The translations under genes were made by a program, and so were the position numbers. The notes beneath the pieces are model-generated. The model did not search any database. It saw only the letters and a list, made by a program, of their open reading frames with translations, and was not told where the DNA came from. From assembly GCA_958450365.1 (NCBI GenBank), contig CAUEEP010000750.1:186001-250000 (forward strand): 64,000 nt of DNA, given 5' to 3'. Within the stretch, counting starts at the first letter, position 1. Each line of letters opens with the position of its first letter. Positions 31,264 to 42,000 of the stretch are shown in pieces. Source of the stretch: Mesorhabditis belari (lineage: Eukaryota; Nematoda; Chromadorea; Rhabditida; Rhabditidae).

Positions 31264-33074
31264 ACCCCCCCCACCAGGCCACTTTCCACTAGGCCACACT
31301 TATCAAAACGGCGTAAAGAGAGAAATAATTAGGTTGGAAAGAAAGTTTCTGGTAGCGCGAACAAGCGCACTATCCACTAGTGCGATCTGGAGTCGAACGC
31401 GCTACCATTGCGCCAAGGAGTCATGCGGAAAAGAGGGCCAAATTTTGACTTTATGGAGACAAATATTCAAATGCTATAGTTTTTGTTCAAAAAACGATTA
31501 TAAATGTATAAAGAAGTCAAACTTTTAAAACGTAAAAGCAGCAAAAGCAAAAAGTTGCAAGTACGGGAATTGAACCCAACACAAAACTTTCGCGGACAAG
31601 CGCACTATCCACTAGACCAAGACCTCACTTATCAAGACCAAGACCTTAGCCGGTTAGATTTTTTCCAAAAAAATCTGATCTTGAAAAGAAAAGAAAAATT
31701 TTTGACCCCTGAGTGACTCGAACACCCAACCTTTCGATCTGGAGTCGAACGCGCTACCATTGCGCCAAGGAGCCACGTGGAAACGGGGCCAGATTTTGAT
31801 TTTATCGAGACAAATACTCAAATGATATAATTTTTTTTGTTCAAAAAACGTTTATAAATGCATCAAGACGTCAAACTTTTCAAACGCAAAAGCAGCAAAA
31901 GCAAAAAGTTGCAAGTACGGGAATTGAACAGAGGAAAAGTTTCGCGGATAAGCACACTATCGCACAAGATCTCACTTATCAAAACGGCGTAAAGAGAGAA
32001 AATATTAGGTTGGAAAGAAAGTTTTCGGACCTCGGAAAAGGTCTGTAATTTTTCACAAAAACTAGAAAGCAAATTTATTCAAGGTACGCGCCATTATTAA
32101 GCATAACTTGTTGCCATTTAGTAGATTTAGATATTTGGTAGAGTACGGATTCCCGTCTCTCAGAAATTCTTTGGCTGGCTGTTTCATAAATCAATTTTGA
32201 GTGAGCTGAAAGATCTGGCTGAACTTTTAAAACGCAAAAGCAAAAAGTTGCAATTACGGGAATTCAATCCAACATAAAACTTTCGCGGACAAACGCACGA
32301 TCCACTAGGCCACGACCTCACTTATCAAAACGGCGTAAAGAGAGGAAATATTTGGCTGAGCACGGATTCCCTTCTCTGAGAAATTCTTTGACTTCTTTGG
32401 TTTCATAAGTGAGCTGAAAGTGAGCTGAGTTGAGTGAGCTAAAAGATCTGCGAGCTCAAAAGTTCCGATAAATATTGAGAAATCTTTAGAAGAGTTAAGC
32501 CCTCACCCCGTCCACAACCTGCATCGAAAACCTGTTTCCCAACAGCCAATTTTCCACTAGGCCACGACCTCACTTATCAAAACGGCGCAAAGAGAGAAAA
32601 TATTAATTTATTCAAGGTATGCCCCATTCTTAAGCATAACTAGTTGCCATTTATTTGGTAGAGCACGGATTCCCTTCTCTCAGAAATTCTTTGGTTGGCT
32701 ATTTCATAAATCAATTTTGAGTGGACTGAAAGATTGTTTAGAGCTCATTTTGCCCAGTTTTAATGCTAAAAAGGAAACAGACTTATGACGCTCAACGACT
32801 CAACTCAAACAGACGCTCAAAAGTTTTGATAAATATTGAGAAATCTTTAGAAGAGTTAAGCCCTCACCCCGTCCACAACCCGCATCGAAAACCCGTTTCC
32901 CAACAGCCAACTTTCCATCATCAAAACACATTTTGATCGACGGTTGTATCACATAGGTCTAAAATTTGCATGCAATTTGCTAAAAACAAAAATGGAAAGT
33001 ACGAACTGGTCCCGGTCGGGTTTTCTGCGTCTTCAAATAATCTGTCGTCGGGAAATCAGTGAACTCAAATAAAA
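28998..33074 (-). CDS. SAM-dependent methyltransferase (class I), 5' exon missing
   Basis: Seven exons fit in phase: 33074-33007, 32958-32868, 30592-30494, 30154-30024, 29987-29879, 29787-29710, 29125-28998 (stop TAA). They give 233 codons. Motif I is split by an intron: GKRVFDAGCGRG|GFHTK, followed by FGIDNSVEMIDEAKEYL (acidic loop / post I), EKFDVVTSIFVLHFI (motif II region), LLKSGGTLIACFPNFE (motif III) and LRSTYQEFLEEAGFE. This is a Rossmann-fold small-molecule-type methyltransferase; the substrate cannot be told. The donor after RPGP (GTTCGT) is weak. The start codon was not found above 33074. MSSKQ-type fragments at about 30740 and 32750 look like displaced copies of a first exon. The 2.3-kb intron holds a tRNA-Trp, SINEs and low-quality sequence. 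Confidence 0.8.
29200..29425. repeat. Minisatellite with TACGATAAGTACA core
   Basis: About five copies of a 35-45 bp unit ACTGGCTAACTATAAGTACG / ATAAGTACACCAAAAGT, in an intron of the methyltransferase. Confidence 0.85.
31100..31280. other. Probable low-quality sequence (homopolymer smear)
   Basis: Runs such as T10, A9, G5 and C22 follow each other with blurred transitions (GGGGTTTTTTTGCGG, GGGGGAAAGG). This looks like the end of a poor sequencing read carried into the assembly, not a biological repeat. The join at 31280 may be unreliable. Confidence 0.55.
31300..31702. repeat. tRNA-Trp 5' half and tRNA-derived SINE
   Basis: 31380-31425 (minus) is a 5' part of tRNA-Trp joined to another tRNA-like head. 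31550-31640 (minus) has an A box TGGTCTAGTGG and a B box GGTTCAATTCC with the GCGCTTGTCCGCGAAAG motif. Similar SINE copies lie at about 31905-31985, 32240-32330 and, as a fragment, 32560. Confidence 0.6.
31703..31774 (-). tRNA. tRNA-Trp(CCA)
   Basis: 72 nt: acceptor GGCTCCT with AGGGGTC, D stem GCGC/GCGC, anticodon stem TTCGA/TCGAA around CTCCAGA (anticodon CCA), T stem GGGTG/CACTC. All stems close with G-U at three pairs. It lies in an intron of the methyltransferase gene, same strand. Confidence 0.8.
31775..32490. repeat. Diverged repeat units of the tRNA-Trp/SINE cluster
   Basis: Blocks ACGTTTATAAATGCATCAAG, AAAGCAAAAAGTTGCAAGTACG and CTCACTTATCAAAACGGCGT alternate. They are the same blocks found around 31440-31620, 32220-32340 and 33650-33770. 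Confidence 0.6.
32490..32563 (-). pseudogene. Duplicate of methyltransferase motif-I exon
   Basis: Minus strand reads KLAVGKQVFDAGCGRG followed by GTGAGG, matching exon 32958-32868, but the sequence upstream (AAAATTGG next to TCCACTAGGCC) is different. It is a truncated exon duplicate. The stretch TTTAGAAGAGTTAAGCCCTC is shared with about 32843-32863. Confidence 0.75.
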
Positions 33075-33566
33075 CTAGATTAAAACATACTTTGCTCTCG
33101 AAAATGTAAACGTCTTCTTTCTAATGCACTTAATTCTTGATCTTGATCTAATCCTTGATCTTTCTCACAATTCCTTTTGTTTCTTGAAGAAAAATGAAGC
33201 TTTCATCACGAATTTTAAGCACAAAGTTCACCAAATAACAATTTAGTATTCAAGTTCTGCTTCATTTGAATAAACTGATTAAACAGGTTTAAAACTAACT
33301 GATTAAACAGTTTTAAAACCAACCGCTCCAGGCATTTTTTTTTGAAATTTCAAATAACTATCAGCTGGGAATTCGTCAGGCATTTTTCCAGTTAAATAGA
33401 AGCAAATATTGATGGTAAAATGAGAAAAACAACAAATTTTACGTCTTTTTCGATCTTCTTTGTTTCTCTCAACGCTTATCAATAATCAATATCTCGTATC
33501 GGTCAAAAATCGGCAGTTTGACCCTGAAAAAAGAATCTGATCTTGAAAGAAGAAAAAAAAAAATTT

Positions 33567-33638
33567 TGACGCCTGAGGGACTCGAACATCCAACCTTTCG
33601 ATCTGGAGCCGAACGCGCTACCATTGGGCCAAGGAACC
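33567..33638 (-). pseudogene. tRNA-Trp pseudogene
   Basis: Same layout as the Trp tRNAs nearby but with changes that break the anticodon stem (TTCGG/TCGAA) and D-stem region (GGCCCAATGG). The anticodon CCA is retained. Confidence 0.7.
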
Positions 33639-33872
33639 ATGCGGAACGGATGGCCAGATTTTGACTTTATGGAGACAAAGATTCAAATGATATAATGTTT
33701 TTGTTGAAAAACGATTATAAATGTATAAAGAAGTCAAACTTTTAAAACGCAAAAGCAAAAAGTTCTTTATCAGTTGGAAAAAAGCGGAAGAAGCAGTGTC
33801 TGTCAACAACGTAAAATTTCCTGCGTGAATATATGAGTTTTAAAAACTTTGTCGCAAAAAACAAAAAAATCT

Positions 33873-33944
33873 TGACCCCTGAGTGACTCGAACACCCAAC
33901 CTTTCGATCTGGAGTCGAACGCGCTACCATTGCGCCAAGGAGCC
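33873..33944 (-). tRNA. tRNA-Trp(CCA)
   Basis: Identical in the 72-nt body to 31703-31774. All four stems pair and the anticodon loop is CTCCAGA. The downstream flank resembles the flank of the plus-strand copy at 42840 (AAATGATTGAAACAGTTTAT, inverted), so tRNA and flank were copied together. Confidence 0.8.
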
Positions 33945-35087
33945 ATGTAGAGGGGGTAGCCAGATTTTGGTTTTATTGAGCCAGAAAAGCGATAAACTGT
34001 TTCAATCATTATTTTAAAATCATGTTTTAAGAGAAATTAGCTGGAAAGTTCCAAATTTCATTTAAACCTTTCTAATCTATATTAGCTTTGTTTATTTGTT
34101 CAAGATTTATTTGATTTAAATGTAAAATCGTTTCATATTCTCGAGAACAATTCGTCCAAATTTCATCTAAACCTTTCAAAAATCGTCGCTGACTAGCTGA
34201 AGAGAGTGTTAACAGATTTAATAAATAAAACAATATATTTAAGATTATTGTTTTGATAAAATTTGCTTACTTCATTGTAAAGATATCACCAATTTAAAAT
34301 TTCTAAAATTCATTACAATTCCACTAGTTTACTTTGCTCAAAAAACTAGAAATAAACAAGTTTTTCCGGTTTTTCTTTAAGAAATGCTTGGGTTTTTATT
34401 GAAATTTGATAAATGCAATACACTATTGATGTATTGGTTCAGAATTTTATTCATTTTTGTTCATTTCATAAGCTTTGAGCCATTAAAAAAGATTTCATTG
34501 AGAAATTAACCCACTTTTTCAACCTTTTTCAACTAGATAGAATGTGTTTTCATTTTTGTTCAGTTGATCAGTTGGATCAGTTAGATTTTCTCTGAAAAAT
34601 CCTCGCAAATCTCTGGGTTTGAACTAAAATTGATCACTTTGAGTGTTCAACTAATCGAATTAGGCAATGAGTTGAACTTTGGGGAAATTTTAGTTCAACT
34701 TAGGAGAAAGACGAAACGCCAAATCGACTTTTGACTCAAAATATGCAAATCCTGGCCTCTTTTTCTATAGAATTCACGTGAAATTGATTTCCCGCAAATA
34801 AAATCATTCTTTTCGATGAGTCATGAAAGTTTTCGGAGACAGAATCTGTATTGTTTCAGAATTTTATTCATTTTTGTTCATTTCATAAGCTTTGAGTCAT
34901 TGAAAAGAAGATTTCATTGAGAAATTACACTTTTTCAACCATTAGAAGTATAAATTTTGCTTTATTATTTAAAGTAATTAATATTAATTATTAATTAATT
35001 AATAAATAGTTAAATAAGTAACAAAAATTAGAAACAACTCTTTCCTTTCTCTTTCCTCTTTTCTGGTAAAAAGATACAAAGATAATA
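33945..35087. other. AT-rich spacer with a 90-bp direct repeat
   Basis: CAGAATTTTATTCATTTTTG and neighbours occur at 34440-34520 and again at 34852-34945. No gene is seen. Confidence 0.45.
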
Positions 35088-35606
35088 TTGGGTTGGTGAA
35101 TTGAAAACTGCGGGACTTTGAGCTAAAATTTATTCAAAATAAAACCATAAATTCATTCCAAATGATTTCCATTATTATTGATGACTTCTGCCCATTTTAT
35201 AAGCAATTTGCGGATTCCTCTTTCGTAGTAGGATTTTGGTTTGTGTGTGAGACAAGTGTGAGACTCAAAAATGGAGGACTGGAGATGTCCCAGTTTGAGC
35301 ACTTTCTTCAAAAGAAACCCATTTTGGTGTCAATAGAAAAGTTGTAGAGAATCAAAAATTGGACTTATAGCCAAATTTCCAAAAAAATACACTGAGTAGT
35401 TTCGCTTAAAATACAAGTTTTGTGAAAATTCGTAAATTTGGCATTTCTTGAAAAGGAGTTTTTGAATCGTTCAGAAAATTTGGATATAAGCTTGATTTTT
35501 GATTCTCTACAACTTTTCCTTTGACACCAAAATGGGTTTCTTTTGAAGAAAATGCTCAAACTGTCACATATGACGATAGCCCGCAGTTTTCAATTCACCA
35601 ACTCAA
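35088..35606. mobile_element. MITE family C, 519 bp
   Basis: Ends TTGGGTTGGTGAATTGAAAA / CAATTCACCAACTCAA next to TA (35086-35087 and 35607-35608). It contains the minus-strand mariner tail near 35150-35230 and the palindrome around AAACCCATTTTGGTGTCAAT. Confidence 0.85.
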
Positions 35607-36085
35607 TAGTGGTTGCCATCTACTCCCCGAAAGCAAGAAGATCGGTTCAATCCCCTCTCCAAAAATCTTACTTCAAAAGTTATCATTCTTTACTTTATTA
35701 CTTTTTCTTAGTTACTCAACAAGTATCTAATCCTATTTGCTTCAAAAATCCTTTCCAAATTCGTTTTGATTCATTCGTTTGCTGATCAAGCTGAACCCCG
35801 AAAATGAGTCATTTCATGATAAGTGAATGTTCAGAACAAAGCATTTCCCTGGATTGTTTGAACATCGTATCATTTGAATCAAAAATAGATATCTTTTATT
35901 TTATGGCTTTTACAGCTAATCGGGTGTTTTGACAAAATTTTTCGAATTCTTAACCCCAACGATTTTTCTCGGCACATTTTCTTAATTCGTGATTTCACCC
36001 GAGTTTCAAGTGCTCTTTAAAATTCCAATTATGATATTATTGTTATTATTATTCTTATTTTAATTTTAGATTCTGTTGCATTTAA
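35607..36085. other. Upstream region of the seven-exon gene
   Basis: AT-rich with no element recognised. It should contain the promoter. TTTAATTTTAG at about 36060-36070 is acceptor-like and could be a trans-splice or 5'-UTR acceptor. Confidence 0.35.
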
Positions 36086-39000
36086 ATGGGCATCCGCTGT
36101 GCCAAGCACCTTGTACAAAAGAAACCCAAAAATTTGCCGCCACCGAATTGTCTCTATGCTCAAGTGAGAATTTCTGAGAATTTCTGGCAATTTATGACAA
36201 TTACTGTAACAAAAAAGCTAAAATCTAGTAAACTAATCAAGTAAAAAGCTAAAATCGAGACTTTATCCATGGAAATTTGCAAATTAACATTCATGTTAGG
36301 CATTCTTGAGCTTCTCTTTCAACGGTGATGTAGCGGTTAGTGTGCTTTTTTACGAAAGGAAATTACTCTAATCATAATTAGAGAAGAAAACATGTATAAG
36401 AATCTGTGAAAATCAAAAATATCAATGAGAAATGAAAGCAAAAATTTGTGGGGAATCGAAATGACGAGAAGATTCGAAAAGAATCGAACTCGTAGACAAG
36501 CACACTAGCCACTACACCACAACTGTCGTTAACAATTAACAATTGTTGATCAATTGTTGATCTAACTTTACCCGAGTTCCCCTCTGCGATTGATCAACAG
36601 TTTGGATGTAGAAAAGTGTCTTAAAATCTGATAAATATAGTTTACTAGTTAAGTCATTGTAGAATTGTAAAAAATATTGCATTAACGATTTCCAGGGAGC
36701 AATCGAAGTACACAATAAATCTCATAAAACGGCTCTTGTCGACGTTTCTTTTACGACGTTTCGAGCACCAGTTGAGGAGTTGAATTCGGGTAAATGAACA
36801 GCTAAAGTGATATTCGGTCAGACGTGATCTTGATTTTATTGAATTCGACTAAAAATGATGTTATACATTCCTAATTGTAAGTGTCAATGGTACGCTGAAG
36901 TCTTACTGCAATCCATCGATCGCGATTCCATAAAACTTTGAGCGCTTATAGCTTTTGACAGAGTGCTCCATAGGAGAAACGGAAAGTAGATTCAGAATCA
37001 GCGCAAAACTCTACGTCTGTTAGCTCATGTCATTGTCATGACATCAGCTTTGTCAATCACAAGACATGCGCTTTATCAATCTCACTGCAATCCAGCATCT
37101 TTATCTTTTTTCGCTTCAGAAATTGTCTTAATGCTGAAATTTCTGTCTTAACATATATGAAAAGACTGGAATTTGTATGGACTCTAACATCAAGAAGCCG
37201 AAAAACCCGTGTGGCGACCTATTGTCGCCTTGGCGCAATCGGAAGTGCGCTTGTCTACGGCCCACACAATCCGGGCTCGCCCCCCGTAGTGCCACTCAAT
37301 CTTGACGTTTTTACTTTTTATTTTAAATGCCATAACAATATTATATTTCGAGAGTTTTTTGGCCTAAAGACGGCTGAGAAAAAGCTCGTAGAGACAGGGA
37401 ACTCTTTTATATAGTATGTCAAAATAACTCAATTGCTAATTTTCGTATGTAAACTCGCTATTTTTATCTTTTCAACTAGCGCGGTCAGGAGCGCGCTTGT
37501 CTACGGCTCACACGGCCCGGGTTCGACTTCCGGCTGTGTTTTGAGTTTTGTCTTTTAAAAACCGAAATATGAGATGCACAACTACATAGAATTCTAAGCA
37601 TAAAAAACTAAAAATCATGGAAATCGGTCTACGGGACTTGAGAAATTGATCGTAAAGACAGACAGACGAACGGACGCTTCTCTTTTATATATAATTTTTG
37701 ATAGCTTGTTCGTTACAGCCGTTTCTGGATCAGGCCTTTCAAAAGATGATGATTACGAGATGTACAGATATCTCTCTTCTCCGAATTGTTTAGCCACAAT
37801 CGATCCTGGAGAGAAAAGGGTATTTTGTTAAATAAAGAGAAATCTCTAGATATCTAGATAACTAGAAAAATATCTATGTCGTAGCCGATTATGAATTAGT
37901 GAGTCTAGGAGCGTCCAACCATCAATTATTTAGTATCATTCAACGCAGAATCATTTATAATTATGTTAAATTTTTTAAATTAGAAAGATTGGATAAAAAG
38001 AAAAAAAATTACGGGACTCCAAAGTTTTCTCTCGAACAAACAGTTTTTTTTGCTCTAATTTTTTTCCTTTGATCCAATCTTTCTAATTTAAAAAATTTAT
38101 AAATGATTCTGCGTTGAATGATACCAAATAATTGATGGTTGGACGCTCCTAGACCCACTCATTCATAATCGGCTGAGATTCATAATCGGCTGAGATTCAT
38201 AATCGGCTGAGATTCATAATCGGCTGAGATTCATAATCGGCTGAGATTCATAATCGGCTGAGATTCATAATCGGCTGAGATTCATAATCGGCTGAGATTC
38301 ATAATCGGCTGAGATTCATAATCGGCTGAGATTCATAATCGGCTGAGATTCATAATCGGCTGAGATTCATAATCGGCTGAGATTCATAATCGGCTGAGAT
38401 TCATAATCGGCTGAGATTCATAATCCTGCGTCGAATGATATCAAACACTTGATTGTTGAACGCGCCTAGATCCACACATTCAGAAACAGCTCTTGGGGTT
38501 GCGCGGATTTTGGATGAGACGTTGTAGCGCCCGTAATTTTTAACATAAACACACAAATTATGATACCAATCGACGCAGAATTTAATTCGCTATAAAATGA
38601 TTTAATATTGTCCTCATGCATTAAAGGGTTGCTCTACTAGAAAGATTTGCCAAAAAATTTCATTCATAATCGGCTACGACATCTAGATTTCAGATTTTCT
38701 TTCCCGGTTCCGAGACAGCTTTCCTGACGATTTTTCAAAAAAAGGAGCGATTGCATCGATTGATTCGAGATGGACAAGAAGAGGGTTCGTTTTTTCGTTT
38801 TTCGTTCGTTTCTTGTTCCTAAATATTCCGATATATTGGATAATCTCTAAAAAAGAGATAATAATTCTATATACAAAAAGTTATTGCTGTTCCTGGTCGC
38901 TATCCCAGTGAACAGAGATTGTTGTTTGTAAATTCGTAGAACAGTGGATAAAGTTCGACATTAAGTACGGTATCTTAGTGTAAAATAGCGATTATTGCTA

Positions 39001-42000
39001 GTTAATAGGCTTTTTGATAAGGTAATTTGTCATGATAATTATTGGATTGGTGAATTGAAAACTGCTGGACTTTGAACTAAAATTTATTCAACATAAGGAA
39101 GGAACCAGAAGCTAAGTTCTAACCGAAAGCATCGTTTGCCTTTGAACCCTTAATCCATTAACTTAATCTACTATATATAAAAGAGAAGTGTCCGTCCGTC
39201 TGTCTGTCCGTCACACTCGGAATCTCAGCTTTACATGATTTCGACAAACTTTTTTGATCGATAGGGAATGAATTGAAAACTGCGGGACTTTGAACTAAAA
39301 TTTATTCAACATAAAGCCATCAATTCATTCGAAATAATCTCCATTGTTATTGACGACTTCTGCCCATTTTACAGGCAATTTGCGGCTTTCTCTTTCGTAA
39401 TAGGATTCTGGTTTGTGTGTGAGACAAGTGTGAGACTCAAAAATGGAGGACTGAAGATGTCCCAGTTTGAGCATTTGAGCACTTTCTTTAAAAGAAACCC
39501 ATTTTGGTGTCAATAGAAAAGTTGTAGAGAATCAAAAATTAGGCTTATAGCCAAATTTCCAAAAAGATACACTTAGTAGTTTCGCTTAAAATGCAAGTTT
39601 TGTGAAAATTCGTAAATTTGGCATTTCTTGAAAACCAGTTTTTGAATCGTTCTAAAAATTTGGATATAAGCTTGATTTTTGATTCTCTACAACTTTTCCA
39701 TTAACACCAAAATGGGTTTCTTTTGAAGAAAGTGCTCAAACTGTCACATATGAGAATAGCCGGCGGTTTTCAATTCACCAACCCAATATATATGTCGTAG
39801 CCGATTATGAAGCAAATGATTTCGCTAGCGAAAATCATAATCGGCTAGCCGATTATGAATCATTCATAACCGGCTAGCCGATTATGAATGAAAGTAGCTT
39901 TTTCTAGAAATTTGGCGTCAAATGCAGATTATTTTTTTATGTTGTAGTTGGTAAAACCCCAATTCCCCCAGTTCGAGTATGGATCGGCAACTTTCCCATT
40001 TTGACCCAGAATTTAAATGTTTTGAACCTTAATACGTCACTAGTTACGACTTGTTAATCATGCTTTATACTTTCGAAAAAAGTTTAAGTTTTCACGTTTT
40101 CACATTTTTAACTTTTGTATTTTATATTTTCATCGTACTAAATTGTCTTTTTAGGATGGAGGATTGATTTGCTGAAACCTTCACGCAATATCAATCTCAA
40201 AGAAAGAAGATTTTGATACCGTCTGCTGACAAATACAATGAAATCGTTGTGAAAATCAAAGAATTCAGCGAGGGAACCGATAAGAAGAAAACATCACGCA
40301 ATGTCAACTTGCTAAATCGTTTCTCTCTTCGATACGAACAGGACCGGGTGAATCTCTACAGTCACGGGCAAAACAATCAACCAAAGCGAGTGGTCAAGAA
40401 GGAGGAGCTCTTCAATCTACTGATTGATACTCACAAACGACTAGGACACGCTGGACGCGATATTATGTGGAAGGAACTTCGCGACTATCATGGAATCTCA
40501 AAGGAGATTATTGAAATATTTGTCAAGCTTTGTGATGAATGCGAGCTGAAGAAGGGTATACCCAAGAAAGGAATTGTTATAAAACCAATTGTGACAAAAG
40601 AACAAAATGAGCGATGTCAAATCGATTTGGTTGACCTTCAATCGGTGCCCGACGGTGACTACAAGTTCTTGATGAATTTTGTAAACCTTTCTAATCTTTT
40701 GACTTGTTAATTTTGTTATTGTTATTGTTGTTATGTTTTTCGTTATTGTTTAACTCTAGAAAATTTGTTAATATGTTTTCGTTTACATTCAATAAACGTG
40801 GTTAAAACGTCAGGAGTTACCTTGACAACAACAGCACTAAACAATTAAATATCAACATAGTAATCTGGATTTGACGCCAAATTTCTAGAAAAAGCTACTT
40901 TCATTCATAATCGGCTAGCCGGTTATGAATCATTCATAATCGGCCGAAATTCATAATCGGCTACGACATATACAACAAGCTATTGCTGTTCCTGGTCGCT
41001 ATCCAAGTGAACAGAGATTGTTGTTTGTAAATTAGTAGAACAATGGATAATGTTCAACTATAAGTACGGTTTTTTAGTGTAAAATAGCGATTATTGGTAG
41101 TTAATAAGCTTTTTGATAAGGTAATTTATCATGGTAATTAATGAATTTTCTCATTTTTAGAGTTCATGATTTCTTTATGTGAGAATCATCCATTGAGAAT
41201 CGGTTGCTCAGTGAATCTACACGATGGATGGTTCGAGATATATCCTGAGAATTGTATGGTTTAAAAAAATGGCTAACTTGACTATTGACTAACTAACCAA
41301 TTACAAAATTCATTTACAGATCTCTGGGAGAAACGAATGGGACAAACTGTGGAGATTAGAAATCTCGACGGGAAAGCTGTTTACATTAAAGTGGACGTTG
41401 GTGAGCACACGGCTGTCGAGATACCGATAAGGGAAAGAGAAGGTTTTTGCAATAAATGTACTTTGTACTCGATGCAAACACATCTCCTTGGTGCACCATC
41501 AGTTACGAATATCATCAGAAGACAAATAAGTGGCACCAGAAGGGCTGCGTTTACAAAATAAAGAGTTTTAAACTTTTCAGGTCCATGGTTTTGCACGAAT
41601 TGGTATCACAAAGTGTACTATCGAAAATTTGTTCCTCCCGGCTACACATTTCTGCATCGACAGAACATGAAATGGTATCTACCATACTCGAAAAAAACGA
41701 AACAGAAAATTTTCGTGACTGTCATCAAAGCGGATGATGGTGAGTTATAAACAAAAGAAAATATTCAAACAAACAAACAGCATGAGCTATATACTAACAG
41801 ACCTAGAATTTTGCGCTGATTCTGCTTTGCCGGGCTCGAACCCTAGGGTCCTTATTTCGTATTCAAGCCTACTGCCACTCAGCCAAAGAAAACTCATGTT
41901 CATGCCCATCGGATTGATTTTCTTATGAACTTTGACAAAGGAATGTGGTGATATGAGCTATATACTAACAAATGATCTTAGCTATATACTAACAGAGGTA

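Noticed and set aside
37218..37545. Two functional tRNA genes
   Set aside because: B boxes are recognisable but acceptor stems do not pair and lengths are wrong, so they were annotated as SINEs.
38158..38425. Regular direct repeats resembling a CRISPR array
   Set aside because: The 17-bp units are directly tandem without spacers and derive from the surrounding transposon end; the genome is eukaryotic.
41337..41561. Single-exon reading of the ORF continuing as GFCNKCTLYSMQTHLL
   Set aside because: Splicing at GAAG|GTTTTT to the exon at 41581 keeps phase with the rest of the gene, whereas the read-through ends at a stop without homology.
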